DNA from: Oegoconia quadripuncta
Lineage: Eukaryota > Arthropoda > Insecta > Lepidoptera > Autostichidae
Direction of reading: 5' to 3'
Assembly (NCBI GenBank): GCA_949316235.1
Contig: OX438751.1
Span: forward strand, 6,596,413 to 6,660,412
Length of the DNA stretch: 64,000 nucleotides
Part shown: piece after piece, positions 63,775-64,000 of the stretch
Layout: each line of letters opens with the position of its first letter
Numbering within the stretch: the stretch's first letter is position 1
Notes under the pieces: generated by a model
Told to the model about the DNA's origin: nothing
Databases searched by the model: none
The model's input: the letters and a program-made list of their open reading frames with translations, nothing else
Program-made: the position numbers and the translations under genes

Positions 63775-64000
63775 ATAAACGGCTACCCAAACGTGCTCTA
63801 AGCAATTTAGACATTATTCAACATGCTCGAAACATTCCATACTTTCGAGGTGTTTTTATGAGAGATAAGTTACCGAAAAAGCCAAAACAAATTGAGTGCG
63901 GTATAGTTAATTTAGACAGTGATAGAAATGAGGGAACTCATTGGGTAGCTTACGTAAAATTTAATAATTATTGCGAATACTTTGATAGTTTTGGGGACTT
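63771..64000 (+). CDS. Adenovirus-type cysteine protease (partial, runs off the window)
   Basis: The frame reads LPKRALSNLDIIQHARNIPY, then FRGVFMRDKLPKKP, then the hallmark GTHWVAY with catalytic His (codon at 63,939) and YFDSFG with catalytic Asp (codon at 63,984). The Cys part is beyond the edge. These maturation proteases cut capsid precursor proteins. No ATG exists upstream in this frame at least back to 63,720; the first is at 63,858, inside the conserved region. So the protein is either made by frameshifting from the phospholipase gene or from a non-AUG start. The start coordinate marks the first codon after the slip site. Confidence 0.85.

Larger units (their letters stand above)
59700..64000 (+). 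mobile_element. Polinton/Maverick (adintovirus-like) integrated virus, left part
   Basis: Six co-oriented genes with hallmark products: FtsK/HerA-type packaging ATPase, DDE integrase with chromodomain, adenovirus-type cysteine protease, a minor-capsid-like protein, a fibre-like protein and one protein of unknown function. Spacing is tight: 4-bp overlap between fibre and integrase, and less than 75 bp at most junctions. The left terminal inverted repeat was not located and the right part is outside the window. One gene is frameshifted; the others are open, so the copy is young or under constraint. The exact left boundary is unknown; 59,700 is where the first promoter-like signal begins. Confidence 0.85.

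Noticed and set aside
63858..64000. Protease starting at the first in-frame ATG (63,858)
   Set aside because: This would remove about 29 conserved-looking N-terminal residues, including FRGV; a frameshift or non-AUG start fits better.

Overview
The window looks like a repeat-dense piece of an insect nuclear genome, most likely a moth or butterfly (Lepidoptera). It is AT-rich, has large spans with no coding potential, and is packed with tRNA-derived SINEs, RTE/CR1/jockey-type LINE fragments, Helitron-like repeats whose end reads 'gaagtcgcgggcaacaactat', and foldback/MITE elements of the kind seen in lepidopteran genomes. No bacterial-type gene organisation is present. Copies of shared families are labelled SINE-A to SINE-E, LINE-A/B and repeats F, G and X here; these labels are mine, not database names.

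Layout. 1-9,400: RTE fragment, a 2.1-kb DNA transposon with ~647-bp inverted repeats, scattered SINEs and Helitron-like pieces. 9,408-15,750: two LINE families, one (LINE-A, with a nearly complete reverse transcriptase domain) inserted inside the 3' end of the other (LINE-B). 16,500-21,600: MITEs, one genuine tRNA-Thr(AGU) gene and SINEs nested in older repeats. 22,000-44,000: a repeat graveyard with SINEs of five kinds, including a 5S-rRNA-derived family. 44,100-59,400: lower repeat density, and the only host protein-coding gene I recognise: the 3' end of Lrch (leucine-rich-repeat and calponin-homology protein) on the minus strand. It has one shared calponin-homology exon (59,310-59,387) and two alternative last exons, a proximal one with a C-terminal membrane anchor (58,324-59,052) and a distal short one (49,054-49,200). 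In between, at 51,209-52,415, lies a foldback element with 171-bp inverted repeats that look identical by eye.

59,700-64,000: the left part of a Polinton/Maverick (adintovirus-like) integrated virus, running off the right edge. Genes, all on +: packaging ATPase, a frameshifted protein with a conserved C-terminal domain of unknown function, a fibre-like protein, a DDE integrase with chromodomain, a minor-capsid-like protein with a phospholipase A2 domain, and an adenovirus-type cysteine protease that enters the window's end. Polymerase B and the major capsid protein are not in view. Because the reading frame of Lrch must continue upstream of 59,387, the element probably sits in an Lrch intron. 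A canonical A-AAA-AAC slippery heptamer abuts the stop codon of the phospholipase gene and leads exactly into the protease frame, which has no upstream ATG; this is the most interesting single signal in the window.

All similarity statements come from reading motifs by eye; no database search was run.
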